From: Haplosporangium gracile | Lineage: Eukaryota; Mortierellomycota; Mortierellomycetes; Mortierellales; Mortierellaceae | NCBI GenBank assembly: GCA_015499985.1 | Contig: JAAAUF010000509.1 | Coordinates: 1-30,204, forward strand | DNA: 30,204 bases | Direction of reading: 5' to 3' | Shown here: piece after piece, positions 1 to 10,758 of the stretch | Layout: each line of letters starts with the position of its first letter | How positions within the stretch are numbered: position 1 is the stretch's first letter | Position numbers and translations under genes: made by a program | Notes under the pieces: model-generated | The model's input: only the letters and a program-made list of their open reading frames with translations | What the model was told of the DNA's origin: nothing | The model's database searches: none

Positions 1-93
1 TTTTTTTTTTTTTTTTTTGCTGCCTATCATGTCAAGTCAAGTACAAGCACGGTCAAGGAAAGCAGTGATATCATTATATTGTACAAAGAGAAA

Positions 94-1980
94 CTATTGT
101 TGTGTATCTGCATTTCTACGGGTATGAGTTAACTCATCCTCATCCTCATTACCGCTAATGGTAATAACAGTAGTAGGTCGAGGATGTCTCGTGAGCCCGA
201 GTCCATCGAGTAGGTTATGCGAGGTGGTGTTGGTAGACGGTGAATCAAATGGAAATGCCCGTACTCCTCCTCCTCCTCCTCCTCGTACTGTTGGTGGCGT
301 TGGAGATGGGTCGCTACTAGGGTGCCCACTGACATGCCGCAACCTAGCAATTAGCTCAAACGAGTTCTTGTCCGCCGCCCGTTTCTCATCATCCAATCGA
401 ATCTTCTCGAGCCAGTGGTTGAACTGTTTGTAAGAGTACAGTAGTATGAGAAGCCCAAAGATGGCTCCAACAACGACACCAAAGATCTCCAAGCCAGTCA
501 ATTCAACGGGAACCACTTGATCATTGTGGTTTCGGAATCGGCTTCGGAGGTCTCGGTCTTCTACCCCTTCGATGGTAGAAGTATAGGTCTCGAGTGGGAG
601 CATGCTGCCCATGGAGGGTCCTTCCAGTGTAATGCCATAGTAACCGCCGCTTGTAAGACCAACCGCAAAGGGCACCTGCCCAGGAAGTTGCCCTCCTATG
701 GCCTGGAGGTAAGCTACTTTCTTATAACGTCCAAAAGAATCCATTTCGATGTTTCGGGCTGCACTATTGATGGTAGGAGAAGTTGAAAGGTTGGAGGGGT
801 TGGTGAAGTCGATTGTAGAGACCTGCATTGTCAAGGTGGAGCCTCCCGTCTATCAGAAAAAAGCAAGAGAAACAAGAAAGGGGCGATCGAAAATGAGTAA
901 GCTATTAAGCCAATTGTCCATAATCTTTTGAATGTTAAGATCACTAAAAATAGGGTCCGTCCTTATAATGAAATTATGTACTTACGGTATCCGTGCGGTT
1001 ATCCGTTCGGGTGAGGTATCCGAGGTATGACGAGTTTTGTCGAGCTCCTTGAAAGAGCATGTTCCTCCTGTCTGTTGGGATGGGAGTTGCTTGAAAAAAG
1101 TCCTTCTGTGTTGGAGTTGTGAGTGGACTTGAGAACGGAAACGATGAGATCAGGCCAGTGATGTCGGAGTACAGGTAGAGACTCCCGTTCTGGTATACCA
1201 TGTGTCTCTGGTCAGTGTTAATGGTTGGAACTGGGAAGTTTTGTTGCACGAATGTTGTGGTCTTTGGCTTAGGAAGTTTAGGGAGCTTGTCTGTCAAGTC
1301 TCCCATCATAAACCGTCCATCGACCTATTCGGATTAAAAAAAGGGAGAAGATGCAGCACGCAAATAATTAGACAAGGTATTAATAAATATTGAATGAGAT
1401 GGCCAATTGGCGTTGGTTAGGCCCTTAATCTTACCAACTTCCAGACGGCAGCCAACTGGAGATAGCCCGTGTGTGTGTCAACTAGCCCAAATCGAATCAC
1501 CGACGCAGTCTCATCCATAACAGCATGAACAACAGTCTCGACACCATCCTTCTCGATATAAAACGACTGGTGGACAAAGTTTTGATTCGTCCAGGCATAC
1601 ATCGTTGATCCATAGATTTTCGTTTCCCTATACAAATCCGGATGGAACTGAATCCCCATCGGCACCAGCCTAGCACTCCCCGTTACCGAGAACTGTGGGT
1701 TATAAAAGAAGGCGGTGAAGTCACCCAAGGTGCTCACTGCACAGTCGACGTTGCCAAACCGGGAGTACTTGTAATGAGGTAGGTCGCCGGGCGAGTCGAT
1801 ATCGCGAATGGAGCTGTATCGAACCCGCTCCCAGGTAATATCGGTGACATTGGCGGGATTGATGTTGGAGCGATAAAGGGCGGTGATCACCTCTCCATAA
1901 CTACCCTCGGCGTTGCCGATCCCGTAGAGAATGGTCGAGTTGGGGTTTGAGGCGATGCAGTCGAGGTCGACAATACCCAT
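94..1980 (-). CDS. Single-pass membrane protein, uncharacterised family, paralog A
   Basis: Three exons join in phase 0 (1980-1435, 1324-986, 849-94; GT-AG introns) to give 546 aa. I do not recognise a named family. The protein opens with LDCIASNPN and YGIGNA without a signal peptide, then has VDCAVS...DFTAF and PMGIQFHP blocks that recur in the genes at 2970 and 27962. The spacing of these short beta-type blocks suggests a propeller-like N-terminal domain (inference). One hydrophobic segment lies at about residues 415-435 (FGVVVGAIFGLLILLYSY), followed by a basic/acidic stretch and a ~110-residue tail with a six-glycine run, rich in Ser, Thr and Pro. It is divergently transcribed from its paralog at 2970, with 989 bp between the starts. 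The topology (N-terminal domain outside or luminal, tail in the cytosol) is inferred only from the membrane segment. The exon structure is clear; function is unknown. Confidence 0.8.
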
Positions 1981-2969
1981 GATAAAGAAAGAGTCGAGGA
2001 GAAGAAGAAGGAAGGGACGGCGGTGAAGGAGGAAAGGAGAACAAGGAGGATGGAAAATGGGAAGGAAAAAAGTTTAGAATCGATGTGAGTGGTTGAGAGA
2101 AATTGAGGAAGAACAAGTTTATTTTACAAAGCCACTTGAACTCTAAAAATAAAGTACAACAGCCCGCGACTTGCATATGGCGTGGGTTAAACCCTATTTT
2201 TTCGTTTGCTTCTGGTATAGGGAGCAGAAACCCGGCCTGATGTGAGAGCAGGTCAATGTTTGGGCTGATCAGGTCAAAAAGCAGTCTAAAAAATTGCTGG
2301 CATAGTCTTATTACAAGACACAATAATGAGATCGATCGGAAAACGACACTTTAAATAAGCAAAAGAGAAACACACAGAGGCATGTTGGGGATTGTGGGCT
2401 GTTGCCAAGACATTGCACGATGACATCTTTGTTGTGTCCCCTCTGCTATTGGGTCAAAAATGTTTGAGTTGCAAAGAGAACCGGGGTTGTGTGTGGCCAA
2501 TGCTGCGCGTATGCTTTTTATGAAGAGATAAAGAAAGAAAAAACGTGGTTGTTATCTCATGAGATCGAAGCATCGAGAGAAGGGATGATGCTGTCTGATG
2601 CCTGAAGAATGTATATGTTCCATGAACATGGAGTGTGCATGAAGCCCTCTTTACTCCTCTCTATATGCCGTACAACCAATTGTGGCACACTGTGTGGCGC
2701 TGTGTTTCTTGCATTTGAACCGGAGAGAGAGAGACCTTCTCGTCATTCCATTATTCCAGGAACCAACTCCTTCCACTGAAAATTAAAGTTTGTCGATTTT
2801 CACACAACAGCCGTTCATTCTCCATCTGATATGAAAAACTGCCCAACCTTCTCTCCTTTTTATACACTTTCTCTCATTCCTTGCGCCACATTCCTTTTCC
2901 TTTCATTCCATTCATTCATTCATTCATCGCCCCTTCTCTCTCCACTCATTCAAACACTTTGTCTTCTCC
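1981..2969. promoter_or_regulatory. Divergent intergenic promoter region of the two paralogs
   Basis: This 989-bp stretch separates the two divergent start codons and I see no gene in it. The right part is pyrimidine-rich. It holds a TATA-like TTTATACAC at about 2858-2866, roughly 105 bp upstream of the ATG at 2970, and a short ATTC tetranucleotide run near 2904-2926. The left part next to 1980 is purine-rich on the plus strand, i.e. pyrimidine-rich in the sense of the minus-strand gene. No known operator was recognised. Confidence 0.45.
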
Positions 2970-4859
2970 ATGGGACGCATCAAACTTGACTGTATAGCCG
3001 TCAACCCCAACAACACAATCATCTACGGAATCGGCAACGCCTTCATTGACGGCACCCAAACCTTCATTCAAGAAAAAGGTGCCCTTCTCCTCGTCCGTTC
3101 GGACCCTAACCCAACCGCCTTCAGAAACATAAAATGGAATATTTTCGCCATGATCCCGGCCCAGTATACCCCTAACTACTGGTCCCAATCCTTTGATTCT
3201 GTCGATTGTGCTGTCTCTCGGACGGGCGCCTTTACTGCTTTGGCAGTGTATCAAAAGACGTACCAAACCCAGGGGACGATCGAGTGGATGGGTGTCAAGT
3301 ATGATCCGGCAAAAGATGTCCCGGGCGGCAATAACAGCAGTCAAGGCAGATCTAGCGGATGGGAATGGTTTGGGACTGGGACTGACTACCGCTGGTCCCA
3401 AGGGAGCCTTTGGTCACATGCAGCTATTTATCTTGACCAGAGAGTTAAAGTCGAAGGAGGGCCCGTTGAAGGAGTCATTCGGGAGAGGTTTATTCATGTC
3501 GCTGCGGGCGAAGAAGGGGAACTTCGGTTAGGATCTTTTGGTCCCAAGGACCAGTTTTCGAGTGATACCATCTCTACCTGGAGCATGAATAGCTCTCTTG
3601 TCTTTGTAAGTTGTTTTTTTTGCTACATATAGTATTCCCTCGTTCACTTTGTTTGCTTTTATCACTGTGAGAATACCGATTTTCTAACTCCTTCGATTGC
3701 CTTTTCCCCTCGGTATTTGCATGCATGCACGCAATTGCTCCGTTTTCTCTCCCTCCAAAAAAATAGCCCCAGGCGCCAAAGTTTGTAAGAATCGGTCAAG
3801 GCCACGCCCACGTCTACCGCGCAGAAGCTGGCACAATCACATCCTACCCCCTCACCGACGTAGCCTCTTTCATCCCCGCGGGTATCGTCACCAAAACCTT
3901 GGAGGGTCTCTCTCTCCAACACATCATCCCAGGCGTCCGTAACGGCACGTCTTACCTTGCGTGCATTGGCACCAATTCTGTAAGTTTATGTATAATTATT
4001 TTTTATGTGTGTTTTCGTCTTTTATAAAGAGGAGGGAAAAACAAGCATCTAAATTCTGACTTGAACGTTGGCTGACCATTGTTTCTGACCTTATTATTAC
4101 TATCATCTTCTTTACTTCTCTCTCACATGTACCATATATGTAACGTGTAACAAGAACCACAAGCAACAAATCTTCTTCGTATCCAACTACCTCGAAACTA
4201 ACAACACAATTACAGACCCACACACCTCCCAACTCTACGACATCGACACCTCCTCCGCCTCCTCAACAGCCCCTCTCCGCCCTTACCAATTCGTCACCTC
4301 CCAATACATGGCCTCCTCCGTATCCACCACCACAGTTCTAAACATCTTCCAGTTCGGAATCTCACTATCAGCCGAGGGACACATCCGTGGAATCAACCTC
4401 TCCGGGAACGCAACCTCCAACACCTTCGGTCAGACTGCAAACACGGGGGCAGTGTATGTGGACGCTCCGTATAGCAGTGATTTTGGTCCTCCACCCTCAA
4501 TTTCAAAGGAGGACTCTCCAGATTCTATTACTCCTAGAAAACTTGCCGGGATTCTAGGGGGTTTAGCAATGGTAATACTTTTGGCGCTTATAATTTACAA
4601 GTTGTGGAAGAAAAGAAAGAACAGGAAGCTGAGGGCTATCGAGGCCGAGGCGGCGGCTGCTGAGTCAGATCGGCTTGGACCTATTTTTGAAGGTGGTCAT
4701 TTTGAGCCTGCAAGATATCAACCGCCATATTATAGACAGAGACAAGGGATTGAGACGCCTGCTGTGTCTTGTAGTCAACAGCCACAGCAGCAACACGGGC
4801 GGAACCAGCCTTCTGCGAGACATGATGGTCCTGATGTCCCCCCGCCCTACAGTGCTTAA
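2970..4859 (+). CDS. Single-pass membrane protein, uncharacterised family, paralog B, with PPxY tail
   Basis: Three exons (2970-3605, 3767-3979, 4155-4859), all phase 0, give 517 aa. The N-terminus (LDCIAVNPNNTIIYGIGNA) and the later VDCAVSRTGAFTA and MGVKYDP blocks match the paralog at 94-1980. Exon phases and the position of the membrane segment also match, so the two are duplicates that have diverged strongly. The membrane helix is at about residues 413-432 (AGILGGLAMVILLALIIYKLW), followed by a stop-transfer cluster KKRKNRK. The ~85-residue tail carries two PPxY motifs, PPYY at about 473-476 and PPPY at 512-515, close to the C-terminus. PPxY motifs are bound by WW domains, for example those of Nedd4/Rsp5 ubiquitin ligases (established knowledge), so ubiquitin-dependent sorting is plausible (inference). 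Paralog A lacks them. There is no cleavable signal peptide. The third exon could start at 4155 or nine bases later, both in frame. Confidence 0.82.
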
Positions 4860-5049
4860 CCGAACGAAGATGTATATATACCACCTAGCTACGTATCCAT
4901 TCCTTACCCCATTAGATAGACACATTAATTCATCTCCCCTCTCTCCCCTATTTGTTTCTTTCTCCACAACTGTGTTTTGCATATTGTTATTATTATAATT
5001 GTTTGTTTGTTTTCTCCAAACCTACTTTGTTCAGTGATACACAAACACT
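4860..5049. other. Short convergent 3' intergenic region
   Basis: This is 190 bp between the stop of the PPxY membrane protein and the stop of the convergent glucokinase gene. It is AT-rich and should contain both 3' ends. No canonical AATAAA was found, and no gene is seen. Confidence 0.4.
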
Positions 5050-8000
5050 TTAGCGCGTGTGAAGTGTGGTTTTGGTGGCGATCAGTGCCGCTAGTGCTGC
5101 GCCGACTCCCGAGCCATCTCTACGGAAACACATACCAAAAAAAAAAAAATAGAGTTAGAAGCCATGTTCTAGAAGAACAATCAACTCGCCTGACACAACG
5201 ACAAAAAAAAAGGAATCAAGAGATTTTTACCTAGCGGTACCCAGGGTAACAATGTCCTTGGCGTGAGGCCCCAAGAGTTCCGTCAACCCTTCAACCATAC
5301 GCTCCTCAAAGTGCGGGTAGTACTCAAAGACTGATCCATCAATGCCCACATGAATAGGCTGCACACTACCCCCATGATCGACCGCAGAGTCCGTCCTCTC
5401 ACGAACCATCGTCCCATTCTTATTCACACCAGCTCCAAAGACATGATCGCCCTCACTTAACTTCAAAGGATATCCCTGCCCCGCAAGCCGCCCCTCGACC
5501 GACAAGCCCCTTCGGATGACTGCAGCAGTGGCCATAGCACTCAAACGAGCCGCCCGCTTGCCGACCAACTGGCAGACAAACTTGACAATCTCCCTATCGA
5601 CCTGAGTGTTGAGGTTGATGCCCAGTTCTTGTTCCAGGATCTGGGCGATTGAGACAAGGGTCGCAGAGTTGTCGTTTTCGATTTGGGACATATATTTGGT
5701 TTCGAACGACCAGTGAGTGTTGAGTTTGGTGCTGGAGGTACCGTCAAAGAGGAGGTGTTGGTCGATTAGGTGGAGGAGGATGTTGCGTGTAATCTCGCCC
5801 AGGTACATTCCCGAAATCATTTTTTCAAACACATGCATTCCCGGATTCTATTCACGAAGGAAGGTAAAATTGTAGTAGAGAGATAAAAAAAAAAATGTTC
5901 AATTGACTGATATCCATAATACCAATATTTGAATGGCAATTTTTTTTTTGTTCTCATCCAGGACCTAAGATCTTACGATGGACTCATGGTCGAGTTTGTT
6001 GTCAAAGATGGTGACGGGGAGGCAGCGCTTGTCTTTGTCAAAGTTGCCCCACTCAGTGTTGATGATCATCTCGTCAGCAGTCGGGGTAGACATGGTCTTG
6101 ATGCTGCGGGTGTCCTCGACATAAGCACCATTGGTACCCGTTCCAAAAATGGCGCCAATGAAGGTGTTGGAGTGCTTGTAAGAATGAGCCAGAAGCGTGC
6201 CGACGGTGTCGTTCACAAGGGCAGCTAATGTGCAATGAAAGAGTACGCGTTAATAAGACAGAAGAAGAGTGAGAAACGCCAGGATTAGTCCGTGGAGTGT
6301 AAAAGGTAGAGGAAGGTCGGTCGTTTTCTGTTTCGGCAGTCGGTGCTGAAAAAAAGAAACAAAAAGAAAAGAAGTAAACAACAACAACAGCAGCGAATTA
6401 CACATGCATGAAAAAGTCAGCACAAAAAAAAGAAAAGGCCGTTTTCATTTATCCCTTCTCGTTTTCTTACCAACATGAACATTGACCTCGTTACGGTTAA
6501 GTGCCTCCTGAAGCAATTGAACAATGTCGTTGCCGACAGCGCCGGGGCAGTTGAACCCTTTGGTCCAGCGGAGGAGCATGCCTGCATCGATGGCAGTTTG
6601 GGTGACAGGGAAGGAAAAGGTAAAGCCCAGTTCGAGGGTTTCCGAGTCGGAGGGGTGTTCGACGATTTTAGCGCTGATGTGTTCGCTTGTGATGAACTCC
6701 TTGATCGAGATGGCAATAAAATCCATCAGCTCCGAGATGTGTGCTTCCTGTAGATGGTCGGATACCTTGAAGGCCTTTGAGTTGGACTCGAGGTCATTGT
6801 TGCCCTTGAGTGTGATAAGGCAGACACTAGATGATAGAGGGGGCAAGATTAGGTCAGTCCAGTTTACCCATTCATTTGTCTTTTGCATGTGTTGACTCCA
6901 TGGATATCGCATCTTGTTAATGGCAATGGGGTGAAATGATAAGGAACAAAAGGCTCATCGACACACACACCCCACAAACATAAGGGGAGTGGACGTTTTA
7001 TCTCAATTGGTTTGCCTGTGCCTCGTTTTTCCTGACCCACAAATCAAGCAAACAAGGTTTGGTTGGAGAAAAGACAAAGGGCAAAAAGATAACGAACAAC
7101 GACCACTCACTCCTTTTCTGAATGTAGCACACGGCGCACTTGAAGCGTATCAACAAACACACAAACATACAACGACTTCATTTTTGTTTGAACTCTTTTT
7201 TTTTTTCTATCTTAGATGGATAGTTGTCCTTCACTCTTTTGCAGGGGAAAAGGAGAAAAGAAAAATAAAGGCACATACATAACAAATTTCTTACCCTACC
7301 GAGCAGAAGGTTGTCTTATTTTCCAAGTGTATAGCAACCAAGTATCAAAGGAAAAGTCCTTGCTTTGCTTCTGTGTCTCAATCTCTCCTCCGCTCATACC
7401 CCTCCTTCCTTCCCCTCCCTCTTTTTTTTTTCGTTATTGCCACTTGGTGCAACTAATGGTCCCATCGTGCCTTCTGTAGTCAAAAAAAAAAAGAAAAAGA
7501 CTAGGCTGGTTTGATAATGGCAGTAGTAATATGCATAATTCAAACAATGACAAGCTCTTTGCGTCGTTGATAATCTATCATTCTTGTCCATCCTCGTCGT
7601 CTCTCTTTCCTCCCACCCACCCACCCTCTTACCCACGCTATCATCAACGCCTTTTATGTTCTTAATTACATATCCTCGTCGCCTTCCCCACGCTGCCTTC
7701 TCATACACAGCCTCTAAAACATCCATGAAGAAGTACAAACAAGATCATGGAACCTATTCATTCACCCTTTCATACACAAACTCACTTCCTCTCCCTCCCC
7801 TCTCTCTTCTTTTAGGAACAAAAAAGAACCAAGGCTTTTAACTTACCGAAGATTAGTACCGCCGAGATCAAGAGCAAGAAAGCTCCCGCGTTCATGCCCA
7901 TCAGGGCGACCACTGACAAACGTAGGGATCATGGCCAGGTCAGTCGATTTCTGGTCCCCTGCCAAACCGGATTGCATCTGGTCAATAAACGTGGTAGTGA

Positions 8001-8124
8001 GGTGTTCGAGCTGGGCAGTTGAGAGTGTAAACTCTTCAGCGAGGTGTCCCAGGACTTTGGATTGTTTGTCGGACCAGCTTGAATGGGGCTTAGTGTTATT
8101 TGTGGAAGTGAATGATGTTGACAT
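5050..8124 (-). CDS. GLK1: Glucokinase-type hexokinase
   Basis: This enzyme phosphorylates glucose with ATP in the cytosol, the first step of glycolysis. Five exons (8124-7847, 6826-6471, 6224-5977, 5847-5231, 5119-5050) add up exactly to 522 aa. Hallmarks in order are: LALDLGGTNLRV (about 83-94, phosphate 1), LGFTFSFPV (159-167) with RWTKGF, ALVNDTVGTL with the catalytic Asp at 217, IFGTGTNGAY (237-246), NTEWGNFD, INPGMHVFEKMISGMYLGE, GIDGSVFEYYPHFEERM and the C-terminal DGSGVGAAL. The AALVNDTVGTL and NTEWG forms resemble fungal glucokinases more than Hxk1/2. Each junction restores a conserved motif, for example GGTNL|RVC and TA|RDGSG. An insert of about 45 residues (409-457), absent from yeast Hxk2, precedes the GIDGS block. 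The first intron is about 1020 nt, far longer than the other three (about 110-250 nt). Confidence 0.95.
6827..7846 (-). other. Unusually long first intron of the glucokinase gene
   Basis: The donor GTAAGT lies directly after the conserved GGTNLR codons, and the acceptor precedes GTCTGCCTT, so both boundaries are fixed by the protein motif. The 1020-nt interior is low complexity, with T-runs near 7197-7206 and 7421-7430 and an A-run near 7480-7490 on the plus strand. Open frames inside it on either strand are short and have no recognisable domain. No RNA gene was recognised. Confidence 0.8.
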
Positions 8125-9304
8125 TATGAATGAGAGGAGGATGCAAGTGATTGCAATGAGGATGGAGTGTTGTGGGTTGAGGACTTGAATCGCGGGTATG
8201 TTTTTTTGTGTGTATTGGATGAGAGAGGACTAGTAGGGGTGGTGGAAAAGAGTGGAGGAGTGGAAGAGTGGACGAGTGGAAAAGTGGAAAAGTGGAAAAG
8301 TGGAAGAGTGGAAGAGTGGACGAGTGAAGAAAGAAGGAAGTTGGGTATTGAAGAGTAAGCAGGAGAAGTACCGAGGGTATTTGTACTTGGTCAAGGGAGA
8401 TCGTGCGGGGAAGGGGATTGAAAGTCAACCGTGGTAGTTGTAAAAAGAAATGATGTCAGGCCCTAATTTTGAATCGTCTGAATCCCGCTAGAAGCTTGAT
8501 TAGATCAAAGGAGGAAGAGGAAGAACAAGAAGTTGAGCATGAAGAAGGGGATTTCGCCGTGAACATTCATCCTCTCCACTATGTACCTCTCGATCCCATA
8601 CATAACACATGGTTGCCCATGTCCCTCCTTTTTTTAATTGCCACACTCGCTTGTTAGACTCAAAGCCCCATATATCTTCTATTGGGCTCCAGCATCAGAC
8701 ATTATTATTCTCGTCATCATAGTGTCGTCATTGATTATTGTTTAATATGATTTACAGGGTCTGTAAAAGAGCAAGGAGTCTTGATCGCCATGATGATGGC
8801 TCCCTTTTTTAAATTGTATACCATGAGCTACACTCAGCATTGGCGTCTCAATCTAGCTTTCTTTGACCAACAAAAAAAATAAAAAGTCCCTTCCACTCCA
8901 GTCCTCTTCGCTATGGTCTTCTTTCTTTCTTTTGTCTGAGGAGTGTCTTCTTTCCTTTTGTCTTGCAATCGACAATGATGTCTCAATGCACTACGCCTTA
9001 CCACCCTATTACTTCACCCACACCACATCATACATACTACACAACAATGCATACAAGCGATTCCGATTCTTACCCTTTCTTTTTTCGATACGTGGGTCAG
9101 TCTGTGTATTAATCAAGAAGAGTAAAAAAAATCGGAAAAAAATAAAGACAGGGTGTTTCGGACCTCCTTTTCCTTTCTTGTTTTTATCCTTTCTATTCTC
9201 TTCTTTCCTCTCTTCCTTTCTTTCTTTCTTTCTTCTCCTCTTCTCATCATTCCCCTTCCACCCAACACTCCTCAACCATCCAAAGGAGCAAATAACCATC
9301 AAGA
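8125..9304. promoter_or_regulatory. Divergent intergenic region between glucokinase and TSPO genes
   Basis: This is 1180 bp between two divergent start codons. It holds the 8-bp minisatellite at 8251-8322 on the glucokinase side. On the TSPO side there is a long pyrimidine tract (about 9160-9255) with several TTTC repeats, typical of the region just upstream of starts in this window. The open frames here are composed of simple sequence (Lys/Glu/Arg-rich or Phe/Ser/Leu-rich) and are not believable genes. Confidence 0.45.
8251..8322. repeat. 8-bp minisatellite (AGTGGARR), nine tandem units
   Basis: Nine consecutive 8-bp units of the form AGTGGA followed by GG, AG, CG, AA, AA, AA, AG, AG and CG fill this interval. 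A degenerate unit follows at 8323. The array lies about 130-200 bp upstream of the glucokinase start codon, in its likely promoter or 5' leader. The CG-ending unit closes both halves of the array, which suggests a block duplication. Confidence 0.9.
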
Positions 9305-10758
9305 ATGCCGACTGAACATCTCCATCAAGTCTGTCAGAGCGTGAACACTCACTTGGCCCGCTACCCCATCCTTGCCGTCGGTCTTCCCCTTGTTGGAGGA
9401 TTCCTCTCAGCGGTCCCCTCTCACCTCGCCGTAAAGTCCTACTATGAGGCCTTGCAGAAGCCCGAATGGGCTGCCCCCGCCCGTGTCTTTGCCCCTGTCT
9501 GGGCGGGATTGTACATCACCGTTGGTTATGCCTCCCACTTGGTCGCACTCCGCACTGGACCGAACACCGTCCCCTCGATCCGTCAACTGGCTAGAACTGG
9601 ATTGGGCATCTATGGATTGAACTTGGCTTTGAACTTTGCTTGGTCCCCTTTGATGTTCTGGAAGAACAAGATCGGTGCCGCCCTCGTCACCGCCGGTGGT
9701 TTGACTGTAAGTTCATTATGGTCTTCTCGTTTTGATCTACTTTGTGTTCTTGTGTTCAAGGAAGGGGTGCTCGTGCTGTTTGGAGTAATGTTGGAGTGAG
9801 GGATCCAAGAGAAGGCAGAGACAAAGACGACCCCCCGTCTCCTCAGCGACACGCACAATTCGCACAGTAGTCAGCAAAGTCTTCGTTACAACTACTCTTT
9901 CCCTCTCCCCTCCTTTTTTTTTTCTTTTCTTTTTTTGTCTCAAACCTATTCCCTCTTCTGACCTTTCCTTTTGGTCTATAGACCCCCTCATCCCTTTCTT
10001 TTTTTTTTTCTTTTTTTTTAGCTTTTCACCTTTTTTTTATATTTCGAGAAAAAAAAAAGAGTGTTATTGAGGGCAATTGTTTACTGCTTGGGAGAACCAA
10101 ATCAAGGACGAAAAGGAGAGATGGTTTTCTGGCCTCTCAATGGTCTTCTTGTGAGCATCATCCTTTGATCAGTAGGCACGCGTGTAACGATACGCGACGC
10201 GACGCGACAAATGTGTTACCGTTACGGTGAGCCGATCTTTTCACTCGCTCCCTCCGCACATTCAACAACAACACATGCAAATCCGATCTGTTTTGACCAG
10301 AATTGACAACAATGAGTTACCTCCGGAAAGGATTCCCATTCCATCCCAAGATCTATTTTATTCAGAAGCCGAGAGAGAAAGAGAGTGAATCTGCATACCA
10401 GACAAAAAGCGACACCAGCCGACACCAAAGTATACTGTGCACACACCTCCACACCACCACTAATGCGATCATATCTATTATATTCATTTATTTACAATAG
10501 GCCTCGTCGCTTGCTGTTGCCTACTACTTCTTCAAGGTCGACAAGTGCGCCGGTTACTTGACGGTCCCCTATATCGCCTGGCTCGGATACGCTACCGCCT
10601 TGAACTACGACATCTGGATTAAGAACGGCAGTGGCCCCGCCTGCGACTCTGCCCGCAAGGTCGGCAAGGAGATCAACGATGCTGCCAAGCACGCTAAGGA
10701 TGAGTTTAAGGATGCTGCCCACAAGGCTGCTGACAAAGTCGAAAAGGAGTTCAAATAA
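9305..10758 (+). CDS. TSPO: TspO/MBR family translocator protein
   Basis: Two exons (9305-9706, 10501-10758; 794-nt intron, phase 0) give 219 aa. The family consists of five-helix membrane proteins that bind porphyrins and cholesterol; in animals they sit in the outer mitochondrial membrane. Visible signatures are KPEWAAPARVFAPVWAGLY, NLALNFAWSPLMF and PYIAWLGYATALNYDIWIKN. The last one aligns with the cholesterol-recognition (CRAC) region of animal TSPO, keeping Leu168, Tyr170 and a basic residue at 175. About 40 residues follow the last helix, a length not found in the roughly 160-170-aa animal and bacterial proteins. They form a lysine/alanine/glutamate-rich amphipathic segment (AAKHAKDEFKDAAHKAADK). 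The start is the first ATG of the open frame, followed by a short hydrophilic leader before helix 1. The substrate in this fungus cannot be told from sequence. Confidence 0.93.
9707..10500 (+). other. Long single intron of the TSPO gene
   Basis: The 794-nt intron opens with GTAAGTT and closes with TTTACAATAG. Its middle is dense in T- and A-runs (about 9914-10060), and it carries a small CG-rich patch near 10177-10209. That patch contains ACGCGT at 10178-10183 and about three GACGC-type units at 10193-10207. No coding potential or RNA gene was recognised. Confidence 0.75.

Noticed and set aside
1..18. T18 at the window start as a retrotransposon tail
   Set aside because: Homopolymer T/A runs are common throughout the window; no target-site duplication or element sequence is visible.
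7394..7738. Minus-strand 114-aa frame inside the first glucokinase intron
   Set aside because: Low-complexity Lys/Gly/Phe runs from homopolymers, no domain, lies wholly within the intron.
8863..9315. 150-aa frame upstream of TSPO
   Set aside because: Made of simple Phe/Ser/Leu sequence from a pyrimidine tract and overlapping the TSPO start in another frame.
10177..10209. CG-rich GACGC repeats in the TSPO intron as an origin or regulatory array
   Set aside because: Only about three short units and one ACGCGT; too little to support a function.
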